A stretch of 64,000 nt of DNA, from assembly GCA_031769625.1 (NCBI GenBank), contig JAUIMM010000113.1, positions 14,852,501 through 14,916,500 on the forward strand, read 5' to 3'. This DNA is from Taudactylus pleione (taxonomy: Eukaryota > Chordata > Amphibia > Anura > Myobatrachidae). The notes under the pieces are model-generated. The model was not told the DNA's origin. It saw only the letters and a program-made list of their open reading frames with translations, and made no database searches. Numbering within the stretch: position 1 is the stretch's first letter; the number at the start of each line of letters is the position of its first letter. A program made the translations under genes and the position numbers. Positions 44,900-54,159 of this stretch are shown here, in pieces.

Positions 44900-45540
44900 A
44901 TCTGGCAACAAGACCTTAGCTGCATATCCATTAAGTCCTGTAAGTTGCGAGGTGGGTCCTCCATGGCTCGGCTCTGACCTGCTTTTTTAGATTCAGATTG
45001 AGATCTGGAGAATTTGGAGGCCGTCAACGCATTGAACTCTTTGACACGTTCCTCAAACCATTCCTGAACAATTTTTGCAGTGTGGCAGGGGACATTATCC
45101 TGCTGAAAGAGGCCACTGCCATCCAGGAAATACCATTACCATGAAGGGGTGTACTTGGTCTGCAACAATATATAGGTAGGTGATACATGTCAAAGTGTCA
45201 TCCACAAGAATGGCAGAACCGAAGGTTTCCCAGCAGAACATTGCCCAAAGCCTAACATACGCCAGCTTGCCTTTTTCACATAGTGCATCCTGGTGCCATC
45301 TCTTCCCCATGTAAACGAGGCACACGTACCCGGCCCTCCACATGATGCAAAAAACAATGCGATTCATCAGACCAGGTCACCTTCTTCCTGTACTCCATGG
45401 TCCAGTTCTGATGCTCATGTGCCCATTGTAGGCACTTTTGGCGATGAACACAGGTCAGCATAGGCACTCTGACTGACCTGTGGCTGCGCAGCGCCATATT
45501 CTGCAAACTGCAATGCACTGTGTGTTCGAACACCTTTTTA
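44900..45540 (-). pseudogene. Tc1-type transposase pseudogene, second family
   Basis: Minus-strand fragments encode the C-terminal two thirds of a Tc1 transposase: RQKCLQWAHEHQNW and VTWSDES (first Asp) at 45533-45360, FGSAILVDD at about 45220, and QQDNVPCHTAKIV (second Asp) at about 45090. The last catalytic region is altered, and several frame changes are needed. The N-terminal part is absent or lies beyond the 45699 insertion. Confidence 0.75.
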
Positions 45541-45799
45541 TCATAGCCAGCATTAACTTTTCAGCAGTTTATTCTGTGGGATAGGATCAGAGGGGCTAGC
45601 CTTCGCTCTCCACTCACATCAATGAGCTTTGGGCACCCATGACCCTGTCGCCAGTTCACCGGTTGTCCTTCCGTGGAATACTTTTGGTGGGTACTAACTA
45701 GAAATTAATGTTTTGGAATCCGAACACACCTGAACTTCCGGGATCAGAAGCAATCCGAGCCACAGCTCGCTACTCCCTGTCTGCCTTGGATCTCTACCC

Positions 45800-45960
45800 G
45801 AGCCAAAACCTTGAGATTCCGCTGTCGAATCTTGCGGTTTTGGCTTGGGCACCAATTCAAAAGTCCCATTGAAATCAATGGGCTGACCGCTGATTGGCTG
45901 AGAGAGCCATCTGTCACGGCTCTCAGCCAATCAGCGCTTCCCCTTAGGCTTCAATTGGGC
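45800..45960. repeat. Hairpin-rich end region of the composite insertion
   Basis: Two palindromes occur: CAAAACCTTGAGATTC with its complement (about 45805-45845) and CGCTGATTGGCTGAGAG with its complement (about 45887-45938). Confidence 0.55.
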
Positions 45961-45984
45961 AAATGGCCGCAAGATGGTGGCCTC

Positions 45985-46302
45985 CGCCGCACCGAGTACA
46001 CCGCCATTTACAGTGCCCACACTGCCGCAACCCCCGCAGTGCCGACATCGATAGCAACCCTGCACTGACGACAACACCGGCATACCTGCACTGCTGGCAC
46101 CCCCGCACTGAGAACACTGCCGGCACTCCTTCACTGCCAACACCGCCAGCACTCCTGCACTGAGGATGTCACCCCGCGCAGCCGACACTACTGGCACACC
46201 CACACTGCCAACACCCCCGCAGTGAGGACAACGCCGGCACTCTCTGTCACAGTAAGGGCACCATTGGTGTATCCGACCTGCACTGTATCCGACCCACACT
46301 GT
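45985..46302. repeat. Degenerate GC-rich tandem repeat
   Basis: Units of roughly 30-36 bp built on CACTGCCGACACCGCC or ACTCCTGCACTGAGGA repeat to about 46250. A GTATCCGACCCACACTGT repeat then follows and resumes beyond the element at 46303-46900. The Cys/Gly-rich minus-strand frame (122 codons) is a product of the repeat. Confidence 0.6.
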
Positions 46303-46900
46303 GGGCCTGATTCAGAGCCGGACGCTATTTGCGCTCGCTTGTTCAGAAAAAGGGGCCGGCTATTTAAATTGAGCGCTTGCTCTTTGCAGTCTGTTGACGC
46401 CTGTATGTCTGAGCGAGCGAACGAAATATGCGCTCGCTATTTTGTAAAGACGCCCCCTGGCCGCTCGCATCCTATGTCATCTCCGCTATTTATTTGATTA
46501 ATCGAGTACATCGAAAGGCATCTGAACTGCTCGCAGTGCTTGTGGTAGGATTTTCCTACCGCAATCATGCGAACAGTTCAGGCTAAGAAACAACCAAGTG
46601 ACGTGGTCGATGATGCTGCTTTGTTAATTATGCACACCCTTAAAACGCCCGTTTTGACCTTTTGGCACGCCTGCGTTCGGATCACCACTCCCCGTTTTCA
46701 AGCACCTTCCCCTGTTACCACCCACAAACGCCTCATCCTGTCACTCAAATTAGCAGGCACTCGCTATTTTGCGAGCGCTCGATTTCCGACCGCAATGACT
46801 GGTTGGCGCATGCGCATTATGACCCATACGCATGCGCAGATGTGTGAACATCACTCGGAGCGAACGAGCGGCCGCTTGCGAGCGGCTCTGAATAAGGCCC
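46303..46900. mobile_element. Relative of the poly-hairpin family (diverged)
   Basis: GGGCCTGATTCAGAGCCGG at the left and GGCTCTGAATAAGGCCC at the right, with TGT on both sides (46300-46302 and 46901-46903). One strong stem remains (CTGAACTGCTCGCA with TGCGAACAGTTCAG, 46520-46580). The rest is not a chain of hairpins, unlike the main family, though GGCCGCTCGCAT and GCGCATGCGCA motifs are shared. Confidence 0.75.
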
Positions 46901-46987
46901 TGTATCCATCCCACACAGTATTCCACACTGTATGCGACCAGGAATGCATTCGACCTGCGCTGTATGCAGCTCATGCTGTATCCGACC

Positions 46988-47290
46988 CGCACTGTGGACC
47001 TGATTCAAAGCCGTTCGCTAAGGCACGATCGCTCGCTGCCGGGCAATTGTTGCTCAGTGCGCATGCATATAATTTGCAGTGTGAGTGCGCAAGCCAGTCT
47101 TAGCGATGGGGAATCGTGTGCTCGTAGAGTGCCCGCTACTTTGAGTGACAGTGCCGTTTGTGGGTGGTAACAGGGGAAGGTGCTTGTAAACGGGGGAGTG
47201 GTATTGTGGACACAGGCGTGTTAGGCCGACAAAACGCCGTTTAAAGGGTGTGCATAATTAGCAAAGAAGCGTTCCAGCAGCACTTGGACC
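46988..47290. repeat. Truncated GACCTGATTCA-end fragment
   Basis: It begins GGACCTGATTCAAAGCCG and shares GCGCATGCATA and GTTTAAAGGGTGTGCATAATT-like motifs with the 24744 and 46303 elements. No partner end is seen. Confidence 0.4.
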
Positions 47291-48479
47291 TCAAAGAAAT
47301 CAGAATTAGAAACTTCCCATAGGGTTAAACAATTTATCATTTATTGCACATAGATGAACATATAAAACATAAAAATCGGTTCCACCAATAAGAATGACTG
47401 CGTACCAGAAAGGGCCTTAGTTAAGGCATGTAAAAAGCATGAAGGTAAATCCCGGGTTACAGTACCACCAAGCCTCAGATGGTTAACCTTCCAGGGTCCC
47501 CAATGGTCGCAGTCCTCCCGTTCCACCAACGCATTTATCAAGGTGTGAGAATTAATCGTGGAGAAACCTTATTTATTCCTCCTGTAGCCAATCAGAGGCT
47601 TCTAAGGGTGGATCCTTAATTTCATATGAAATACTATATATCACTTACAATAATACATCAATTTACATATATCCATATAGTTCAGAATTTATTTCCTTTA
47701 CAGGTAGCGCTTCAATAAACGAACATAAATCAACAAAATAATAATAAGAGGTGACTCACATCACTTCCAGTTCCGGGTAGTCTGTCCACCAAACACCGTC
47801 CCCAGTGAGATTATAAAGTGATCTTCCGTTTCACTTTATACAAGCCTGAATCGGTCCCACTTTACCCTTAATGGGGAGTAGTTAATAGTGACCTTTCCGA
47901 CTTTAGCAGTAAAACACCACCATACTTCTTAGCCGCTAAACCGGAAGTTGGAGTCCGTCCCTTCCGATTTCGGCACTCTGTACTCTGTGGAACGCAAATG
48001 CGTTCCAAGGTGAAACGCTAAATCCCACAACCGGAAGAGAAGATCAGTCACTTCCGGCTATGGCACATTGATCCGTGGAACGCATTCTGCATTCCAACTC
48101 ACAGCTGAGTTTGGACAGAGCATGCTTCTAATAATAAATAAATGATGACCTCTTAGGATAACAATTCATAAGAATAAACAAATATATAATACAAAACACC
48201 ATGTACTTCATATTAGGAGAATAATAATACAACCCTATTATAAATATATAAAATTCTAAGAGTAAAAAACCACATAAAATAAAATATCATAGACTTCATA
48301 AACATTACAATAATGGCTAATAATTGCACAAATTCACCCATCGGGACCGATTAACTGAATATAGTGTAAAACTACCCACTTCAATGTATTCGTAACTACT
48401 GTAAACAGAATTCAAAAAAAGGGGGGCTTAGAAAAAGCTTAAAAAGATTTAATAAATACATTAAAAATATCTATAAAAA

Positions 48480-49340
48480 TCATTTCAATTCGAATTCATT
48501 ATTAAGCCCCTTTGGTTCCAATGTTTGCATATCATAAATTAATTTAATTTTGGCTTTGGCTAAAAATACTTCAGTTCCCTTTGTGCACCAGTGCCCCTCC
48601 ACTTTCTTAAGGCCCACCATCTGTTTAATATTCTTCGTATTACTATTCTGGTGTTCCAGAAAGTGCTTAGAGACTGAGGGCCTCATTCAGAGGCGGTCGT
48701 AGGATGCAAGCGGTCGTTCTGAAACAGGGCGGCCGCTTGCATCCTGAACGGCCTCCTCCATGTCGGTCGTTAGGCTGCGGGTTAACACCCACAGCTCTAG
48801 CAACCGCTAAGGGTGATGGTCGCGATGGTCTTGACCATCGGGGCTAACGACGAGACCCTAAGGTAGGGTCTTGTCAACCTTAAGCCCCAGGGAGCTTCCT
48901 GCTCTGTTTGAGCAAGAAGCTCCCCACTGACATCACTGATGATGTCAGTGGGGCCACCCCCAAATGGCAAGCGTTCCGCCCAGCAAACGGAGTGAGCTGT
49001 CACTCAACATCGACAGCTCACCCGGTCTGCTACAAGACCCCTAACGTCAGATCACCCGTCATTAGCCGCGTCTCGCGTATGCGCACGATGGAGCCGGCTC
49101 CATTGTGCGCATGCGCAGTGGAGCAACATCGACCCGGTTGCGAGCTCATAGAGCTAACGACCGGGTCTGAATAAGCTCCTGAGTGTTTATCAAACCCTTT
49201 CTTTATATTTCGTAAATGTTCTGCCCAGCATGTTTTTAAGGGTCTTGATGTTCGGCCGATATACTCTAATCCACAATCACGTTGTATTAATTATATGCAG
49301 TTATGACTATTACAGGTTATGTCTTTTATTTAATAAACCT
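48480..49340 (-). pseudogene. GIY-YIG endonuclease domain, split by an insertion
   Basis: The minus strand encodes GLEYIGRTSRPLK near 49240-49273, the second half of the GIY-YIG nuclease signature. This nuclease nicks target DNA for retrotransposition. The segment is interrupted within a His-Ser-containing stretch by the element 48678-49179 and continues as VSKHFLEHQN and a C-terminal region ending at 48483. A frame slip lies before 49200. Confidence 0.75.
48678..49179 (+). mobile_element. Poly-hairpin element, copy 6 (in the GIY-YIG domain)
   Basis: GGGCCTCATTCAGAGGCGG at the left and GGGTCTGAATAAGCTCC at the right; TGA on both sides (48675-48677 and 49180-49182). The central CCCACTGACATCACT-type palindrome (48923-48952) lies 9 bases from the midpoint. 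Stem V (48890-48924) has arms GGGAGCTTCCTGCTC / GAGCAAGAAGCTCCC. The interrupted nuclease sequence reads on either side, so the boundaries are firm. Confidence 0.9.
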
Positions 49341-49363
49341 CCTGTGCCTTAAACTTCACACTA

Positions 49364-49579
49364 TTAATTGTAGATGTTTTGTTTAGGATGTGCTTTACAT
49401 ACACTGCATGTTCCACATTTATTCGTTTTTATTCGGTCAGATTTCTTTTCTGGAATCGCACTTTTAACTAATTTGAGTTTGATATTTGTTGCTTTTCTAT
49501 ATGTAAAGCGTGGTTTCTGTGGAATAATGTATTTTACAATTGGATCCTGTTTTAGCACGAACCAATGTTTGCGAACTAT
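49364..49579 (-). pseudogene. Penelope-like linker with Cys motif
   Basis: Minus-strand codons include a basic stretch and CGTCSVCKAHP, like the Cys-containing linker between reverse transcriptase and endonuclease in Penelope-like proteins. It begins where poly-hairpin copy 7 interrupts. Confidence 0.65.
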
Positions 49580-50128
49580 GGCCCTCATTCAGAGCCGTAC
49601 GCTCTGAGCAGAGTGCACGCTCTGAATGAGGGCCGTGCTCCATTTTCATGGAGCGTCCTCCCGGACGCTCGTATAGCTGTGGGTCACCACCCACAGGCTA
49701 TACGAGCGTGCTTTGTGATGGCCGCGATGGTCGAGACCATTGCGACCATCGAAATTGCGAGCCGGAGCCTGCGGTTGAGGTTTTCAACCGCAAGCTCCGG
49801 AGTGATTTTGGCTCTATCAGAGCCAAAATCACTCCCACTGACATCACTAGTGATGTCAGTGGGCCGGCTTCTGACGGGAGGCGTTCCCGTGGGAACGCCC
49901 CCGTCAGGGAGGCACGCCCCCGGCACGCCCACCAAAGGGGGCGTGCTGTCAATCAACATTGACAGCACGCCCCCTTTGATCGGACACAACGAGCGAAGGA
50001 CTTTCCTTCGCTCGTCGCGTCTGGCGCATGCGCACGACGGAGCTCCCTCCGTCGTGCGCATGCTCAGTGCATAACATCGACCCACTTGCGAGCGGACAGC
50101 CACTCGCGAGTGGGTCTGAATCAGGCCC
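49580..50128 (+). mobile_element. Poly-hairpin element, copy 7
   Basis: GGCCCTCATTCAGAGCC at the left and GGGTCTGAATCAGGCCC at the right; TAT on both sides (49577-49579 and 50129-50131). All eleven hairpins are present, for example V (GGAGTGATTTTGGC with its complement, 49799-49834), VI (49834-49863), IX (AACGAGCGAAGGA with TCCTTCGCTCGT) and X (GCGCACGACGGAG with CTCCGTCGTGCGC). It is nearly identical by eye to copy 8 at 54996-55526 in inverted orientation. Confidence 0.9.
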
Positions 50129-50207
50129 TATATCTTATATTTGTTTATATTGATAATTAAAAGTAGAGATGAATGGAAGTACCGGATGTTTATTCTCTTC
50201 CTTATTC

Positions 50208-50404
50208 TTATATTCTAGAAGATCCTCGTTTATATTTTTCCATCTCATTAATCATTACATTTATCTGCAGATCATTATAACCCTTTTCAACAAATCTGTT
50301 CTTTAAATCATTTGCTTGTAGTCTAAATATTCTGTCATCTGTGCAGTTCCTATGCATTCTCTGAAATTGACCTTTTGGAACATTAGATAACCACTTGGGG
50401 TGGG
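50208..50404 (-). pseudogene. Penelope-like thumb/linker segment
   Basis: Minus-strand codons read HPKWLSNVPKGQFQRMHRNC, typical of the region after the Penelope-like reverse transcriptase palm. The segment is cut at about 50405 by the CCCTAA-rich element. Confidence 0.75.
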
Positions 50405-50987
50405 AATCGGTATGGAATCCCGGCTGCCGCATGGCCAGCAGTTCGATTCCCGGCAGCCCGACAGATCAGCAGAGCCCGTCAGCGTAAGCCCTACAGCGCT
50501 GGAAATCCCGATCGTCCCTAAGGTAAGTATAAACTAACCTAACCTAACCCCCTAACACTAACCTTCCTTAGGGGTGCCTAATCCTAACCTCCCCCCAAGT
50601 GCCTAACCCTGATCCCCCCTCTAAGTGCCTAACCCTAACCCCTCCCTTCCCCGTTGCCTAAACCTAAGTCCCCCGGGGGGTGCCTAACCCTAACCTCCCC
50701 CCGGGGGTGCCTAAACCCCCCTTCCCCTAGCCTAACCCTCCCGGGGGGGTGCCTAACCCTAAGTCCCCCCCGGGTGCCCTAAACCTAACCCTCCCCCCCG
50801 CAGCTGTCCGCTCGCAGCGCCCGGCATCCCTTCGATTGGGATGCCGGGAGCCGGTGTCGGGTAAATGACAGGCGTCTAGATATAGACGCCGGTCATTTAT
50901 CCCACGCCGGGATAAAGCAGCTGGGAAGCCGGCTGTTGGTATTAAGGCAGCCGGTTTCCCGACTGCATACCCTTGGGGTGATGTGGC
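50405..50987. mobile_element. CCCTAA-rich element, second copy
   Basis: TTGGGGTG flanks both sides (about 50395-50402 and 50972-50979; edges ambiguous by one or two bases). The left GGAATCGGTATGGAATCCCG and the right GACTGCATACCC are roughly inverted. The interior is GCCTAACCCTAACC repeats from about 50530 to 50800, then hairpins CCGGCATCCCTTCGAT / GGGATGCCGG and GGCGTCTAGATATAGACGCC. Confidence 0.65.
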
Positions 50988-50989
50988 TA

Positions 50990-51750
50990 TTAACATTTAT
51001 ATATGAATTGCTATCCGTAGGTTTAAAGTGGTTTCTCGTGGATAAATGTTCCCCATCTTTGTATATCCAGAGATCTAATGAATTGAATTCCTGTTTACTT
51101 TTATTAAACGTTAGTTGGATATTTAAATCATTCTTATTTAATATGTCACAGAAGGTTAGTAAATCTTCCTCTTCTCCCTTCCAAACAAATAAAATATCAT
51201 CAATAAAACTTAAACATATTAAAATATTCTCCTTATATGCATTATTGTTCCACAATACCTTTTCTTCCCACCACACCATAAATAAGTTGGCATATGAGGG
51301 TACGAAACAGCTGTACCCTGTTTCTGGATGTAGAACTTCCTGTTAAACAAAAAAAAAATATTATTTTAATATAAAACTTATCCTCTCTTTAATAAAATAA
51401 TTTTTTTCACAATTCGGTTCTACTTAAATTTTTAAAGAACTCCACTGCTTCAATCCCTGAAATATGTTTGATAATGGTGTACAGTGAGCCCACATCGGCT
51501 GTGACCAGGAAGCACTCTTAATCTATTGCCAATGGTTTCAACCTTTTAATCTCATCAATGGTGTCTTTAACGTATGGTTTAAGCATTTTTACTTCAGGTT
51601 GTAGAAAATAGTCTACAAAATGTGATAAATTTGCTGTTACTGGCTTTTCACTGTCTTTATGTATTTTTGGCAAAACATACATTACAGGTAGGACTGGATG
51701 GTCCTCTATAATATATTTTGCCTCCTATTCTGATATAACTCCCTTCTCTT
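50990..51750 (-). pseudogene. Penelope-like reverse transcriptase palm
   Basis: On the minus strand the palm shows the first catalytic Asp in TADVGSLYT (about 51500), a KPYVKDTIDEIK-type segment (about 51580), and the second motif FIDDILFVW at about 51180-51200, followed by NKNDLNIQLTFN. This family is related to telomerase reverse transcriptase. Stops and frame changes near 51340-51420 and 51720 inactivate it. Confidence 0.85.
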
Positions 51751-51751
51751 T

Positions 51752-52024
51752 TTACTTGGTCACCAAACTTTTTAAATTATTTTCAATTTTATCGTTCGGA
51801 TTATTCCTTGGAACGCTGTAGGTTTCTTTATCATTTAGCTGGTGCATAATTTCATTGTTGTAATCATCCATATTCATAATAACCACCCTGCCCCCCTTGT
51901 CCGCGGGTTTAATCATGATGTCAATATTCTTCTGTAATTTTTCTAATGCTAATTTCTCCTTTAGAGTCATATTCGGTTTCTTATCGTGTTTTAATGGTGA
52001 TTTCTCAATTTCAGCACATACCAA
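51752..52024 (-). pseudogene. Penelope-like pre-palm region
   Basis: A 90-codon frame contains IMIKPADKGGRVVIMNMDDY, a hallmark N-terminal to the palm in Penelope-like elements. Confidence 0.85.
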
Positions 52025-52479
52025 TTTATTAAAGCTGTCTCTAAAACAGCCGCTATTAAAAATGGGATTAAAAGTCGATTTAGGCCTGAAATAATTAGTT
52101 CCTTCTTTTGTGTCAATTCTCTATCCTATAAAATACTTTTTTAAGGAAAGATTTCAAATATATTTCTGTATGTCTATGTAGGTATCGAATTTATTTAGTC
52201 AATTCTTGGGAGCGAATTTTAGTCCCTTCTTGAGTACTTTTGTTTCATCTTCATTTATTTGCTACTTACTCAGATTGAAAATCTTTGTATTACAATAACT
52301 GTCATTCATCGGGGGGGGTTCTATTTTTTTTATTCAGTTTATGTTTTTTCTTACTTAAACATTTTCCTCTTTTCCTTCTTTGTTTTCTCTTATATTACCA
52401 GCTACCAATATCTCTTTTTCCATTTCCTGTCTGATCCAGGACATCGAACCTATTCTTGATGAAAGTCTCACTCTTATTA

Positions 52480-52768
52480 TTCCTGGTAGTGAAGGGTGTT
52501 CTGTAGTGGTTGGGGGATTTCAGCGGGGCCTTTGAGGAGTATAGTATTCCTTTTGTCTCTCATTGAACCTCCAGTTGGTAGATCTCTCTCTCCTCCCTTC
52601 ATAGGGCGTGATGTATTCTCTATTTTTAGGTTGTTTGTCATTGTACCAGTGTCTATGTTCTCTATTCGTATGAAAAGGTACAGTTCCATAGGGTTTGGAA
52701 TTCCTATATGTATTTTTCTTTCGATGTATTATTACGATCATCATCAAACAATTTGTGCATAAAATCAC
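52480..52768 (-). pseudogene. Penelope-like N-terminal basic segment
   Basis: Two overlapping minus-strand frames rich in Arg, Lys, Asn and Tyr lie upstream of the pre-palm region, as expected for the basic N-terminal part. Assignment rests on position. Confidence 0.4.
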
Positions 52769-52804
52769 TGTCTGGTGATCTGTGCACAGCTGTCATCTTT
52801 GGCA

Positions 52805-52915
52805 CTACACTGCATACTGCCGCTGAGCCCCCTGGGAATCACCCGACCACCAGTTCCTTTATGCATGGCTGGTTGGGTGATTCCCAGGGGGCTCAGTGGC
52901 AGTATACAGGGGCGT
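52805..52915. repeat. Hairpin (short inverted repeat)
   Basis: CTGAGCCCCCTGGGAATCAC pairs with GTGATTCCCAGGGGGCTCAG, with further pairing of CATACTGCC and GGCAGTATA outside. No target duplication was determined. Confidence 0.65.
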
Positions 52916-53474
52916 GCGTGGTGGGCACTGAGGTACATAGACAAACATTTCAATGCTCAATAAAGTTTATTCAAAGCAAAACAAAAAAAACAGTATGGAG
53001 ACTGCCAGCGCCGGCCCAGCCTGGCAAAATCGATAAAAGTATTTTTCCTTACGGTCTGTTCTAAAGAATGTTCATACATAGTTTCACCTATCTGCGCTTC
53101 TATCTGGTGTTAGAAGCACCGATAAACAGAGGAGCCCTTAGCGCCTCTGCTATGCCGCTCACACCTCGTCCTTCATACAACTGGGGATGCGGTGTCAGCG
53201 GCACATAATGTCTGCATTTACCGCATATCCCCTTAATGTCCTTTAATACATCTGCCCCAATATTTGTGAGCTGTGAGGTGGTCAAAATTGAGTGAAAGTG
53301 AATGGAAATGAATGTTATTGAGGTTAATAATACTCAAAGTATGTGATTTTAGCTTTTTTGTAAATTTTTAGAAAAAACTCCAAAACCAAAACCAATCACG
53401 GCGTTTTGGCAAAACCAAAACTGGATGATGAAATAAAATCATAACCAGGAAAAATGGCCCGGTGCACATCTCTT
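52916..53474. other. Unassigned right part of the composite insertion
   Basis: About 53380-53474 has repeated CAAAACCAAAACC motifs and ends in the hAT-MITE-like CGGTGCACATCTCTT. The rest is unrecognised. Confidence 0.3.
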
Positions 53475-53566
53475 GTACTAACCACTCCATACTGGGGAAA
53501 CCCCATAAAATCTGCTGTTTTGGAGACCCAGTCGATTATCCATCACAATTTGGCCCCTGTCACTCA

Positions 53567-54030
53567 GGGCCTGATTCAGCAAGGAATGCACAGATGCAGA
53601 CGCACGCAATCGTCCAATGTTCGCAGTCTGCGAATGCGTCTGGGTCGCAGTGTGCATGCACAAACCGCTCACTGCGTCCGCAAAAGCGAGCCAGTGTGTT
53701 CGCACCCTGTTACTGGGGCGTGTATAAATTGGCCACTGAGATGACGGACGCAGCATGGCGTCCCTCTCTGTGCAAGAAGTCTCTCAACTCCTGCGGCAGG
53801 GTCAGGTCTACCTTTACTCTGCGTGCTACTCCAATGTTACTCGATGTTCCCAATGTTTTCTCAGCCTTGCGCATCAGTACGGATGAGAGCGGACGGTAAA
53901 GGAGGCGGCATTATATAGTGCTGGGCGTCTGCATGTTTGTGCTGCGATTGCCGTGCGTATGCATTCATTAGTATATTCTCGCAGCTGCCGGGTGCGTGTG
54001 TCTGCATCCGTTCCTTGCTTAATCAGGTCC
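53567..54030. mobile_element. Non-autonomous element with GGGCCTGATTCA ends in the Tc1 copy
   Basis: GGGCCTGATTCAGCAAGGAA at the left and TTCCTTGCTTAATCAGGTCC at the right; TCA on both sides (53564-53566 and 54031-54033). The interrupted Tc1 sequence reads on directly, so the 3-bp duplication is firm. Internal motifs are short (GACGCACGCAATCG); it is not a chain of hairpins. It is related by its ends to the poly-hairpin family. Confidence 0.85.
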
Positions 54031-54072
54031 TCAGATCCCTACACTTGCCCATTTTTACTGCTTCCAACACAT

Positions 54073-54081
54073 ATATATGTA

Positions 54082-54112
<31 letters not shown>

Positions 54113-54140
54113 GTACCAGCATACAACAGCATTCCATGCA
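54073..54140. repeat. TG/TA microsatellite
   Basis: ATATATGTATGTGTGTGTGT followed by TA repeats at 54098-54112. It replaces the right end of the Tc1 element. Confidence 0.9.
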
Positions 54141-54159
54141 AGAAAAATAGACCATGCTC

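Larger units (their letters stand above)
47330..52770 (-). mobile_element. Penelope-like retroelement with three interruptions
   Basis: Reading right to left on the minus strand: an N-terminal segment (52768-52480), a conserved region with IKPADKGG (about 51905), the reverse transcriptase, a thumb/linker region (50432-50208), a Cys-rich linker (49588-49364) and a GIY-YIG endonuclease (49330-48480). This is the domain order of Penelope-like elements. Insertions lie at 48678-49179, 49580-50128 and 50405-50987. The AT-rich tail to about 47330 is assigned tentatively. Many stops show it is inactive. Confidence 0.8.
45699..53474. mobile_element. 7.8-kb composite insertion with hAT-like duplication
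   Basis: GTACTAAC lies on both sides (45691-45698 and 53475-53482). The left edge starts TAGAAATTAATGTTTTGG. The right edge reads ATGGCCCGGTGCACATCTCTT, the complement of which (AAGAGATGTGCACCGGG) resembles a frog hAT-type MITE end. The 8-bp duplication supports hAT. Most of the interior is other elements: a GC-rich tandem repeat, a GGGCCTGATTCAGA element and a Penelope-like element. Confidence 0.6.
44777..54072 (-). mobile_element. Second Tc1-type transposon, split by a 7.8-kb insertion
   Basis: It begins CACTGATCAGCTATAATA next to TA, a terminus known from a widespread fish and frog Tc1 family. The sequence runs to 45698, resumes at 53475 (with GTACTAAC duplicated), is interrupted again at 53567-54030 (TCA duplicated), and resumes with GATCCCTACACTTGCCC until about 54072, where a TG/TA microsatellite replaces the far end. 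The continuity across both insertions comes from my knowledge of the family and should be checked by alignment. Confidence 0.75.

Noticed and set aside
45931..46299. A Cys/Gly-rich minus-strand frame of 122 codons, which might suggest a zinc-binding protein
   Set aside because: Cysteine spacing follows the DNA tandem repeat and matches no zinc-finger pattern.
50530..50800. Interstitial telomere (CCCTAA repeats)
   Set aside because: The tract is degenerate, lies inside a bounded element with flanking duplications, and recurs in the same setting elsewhere.
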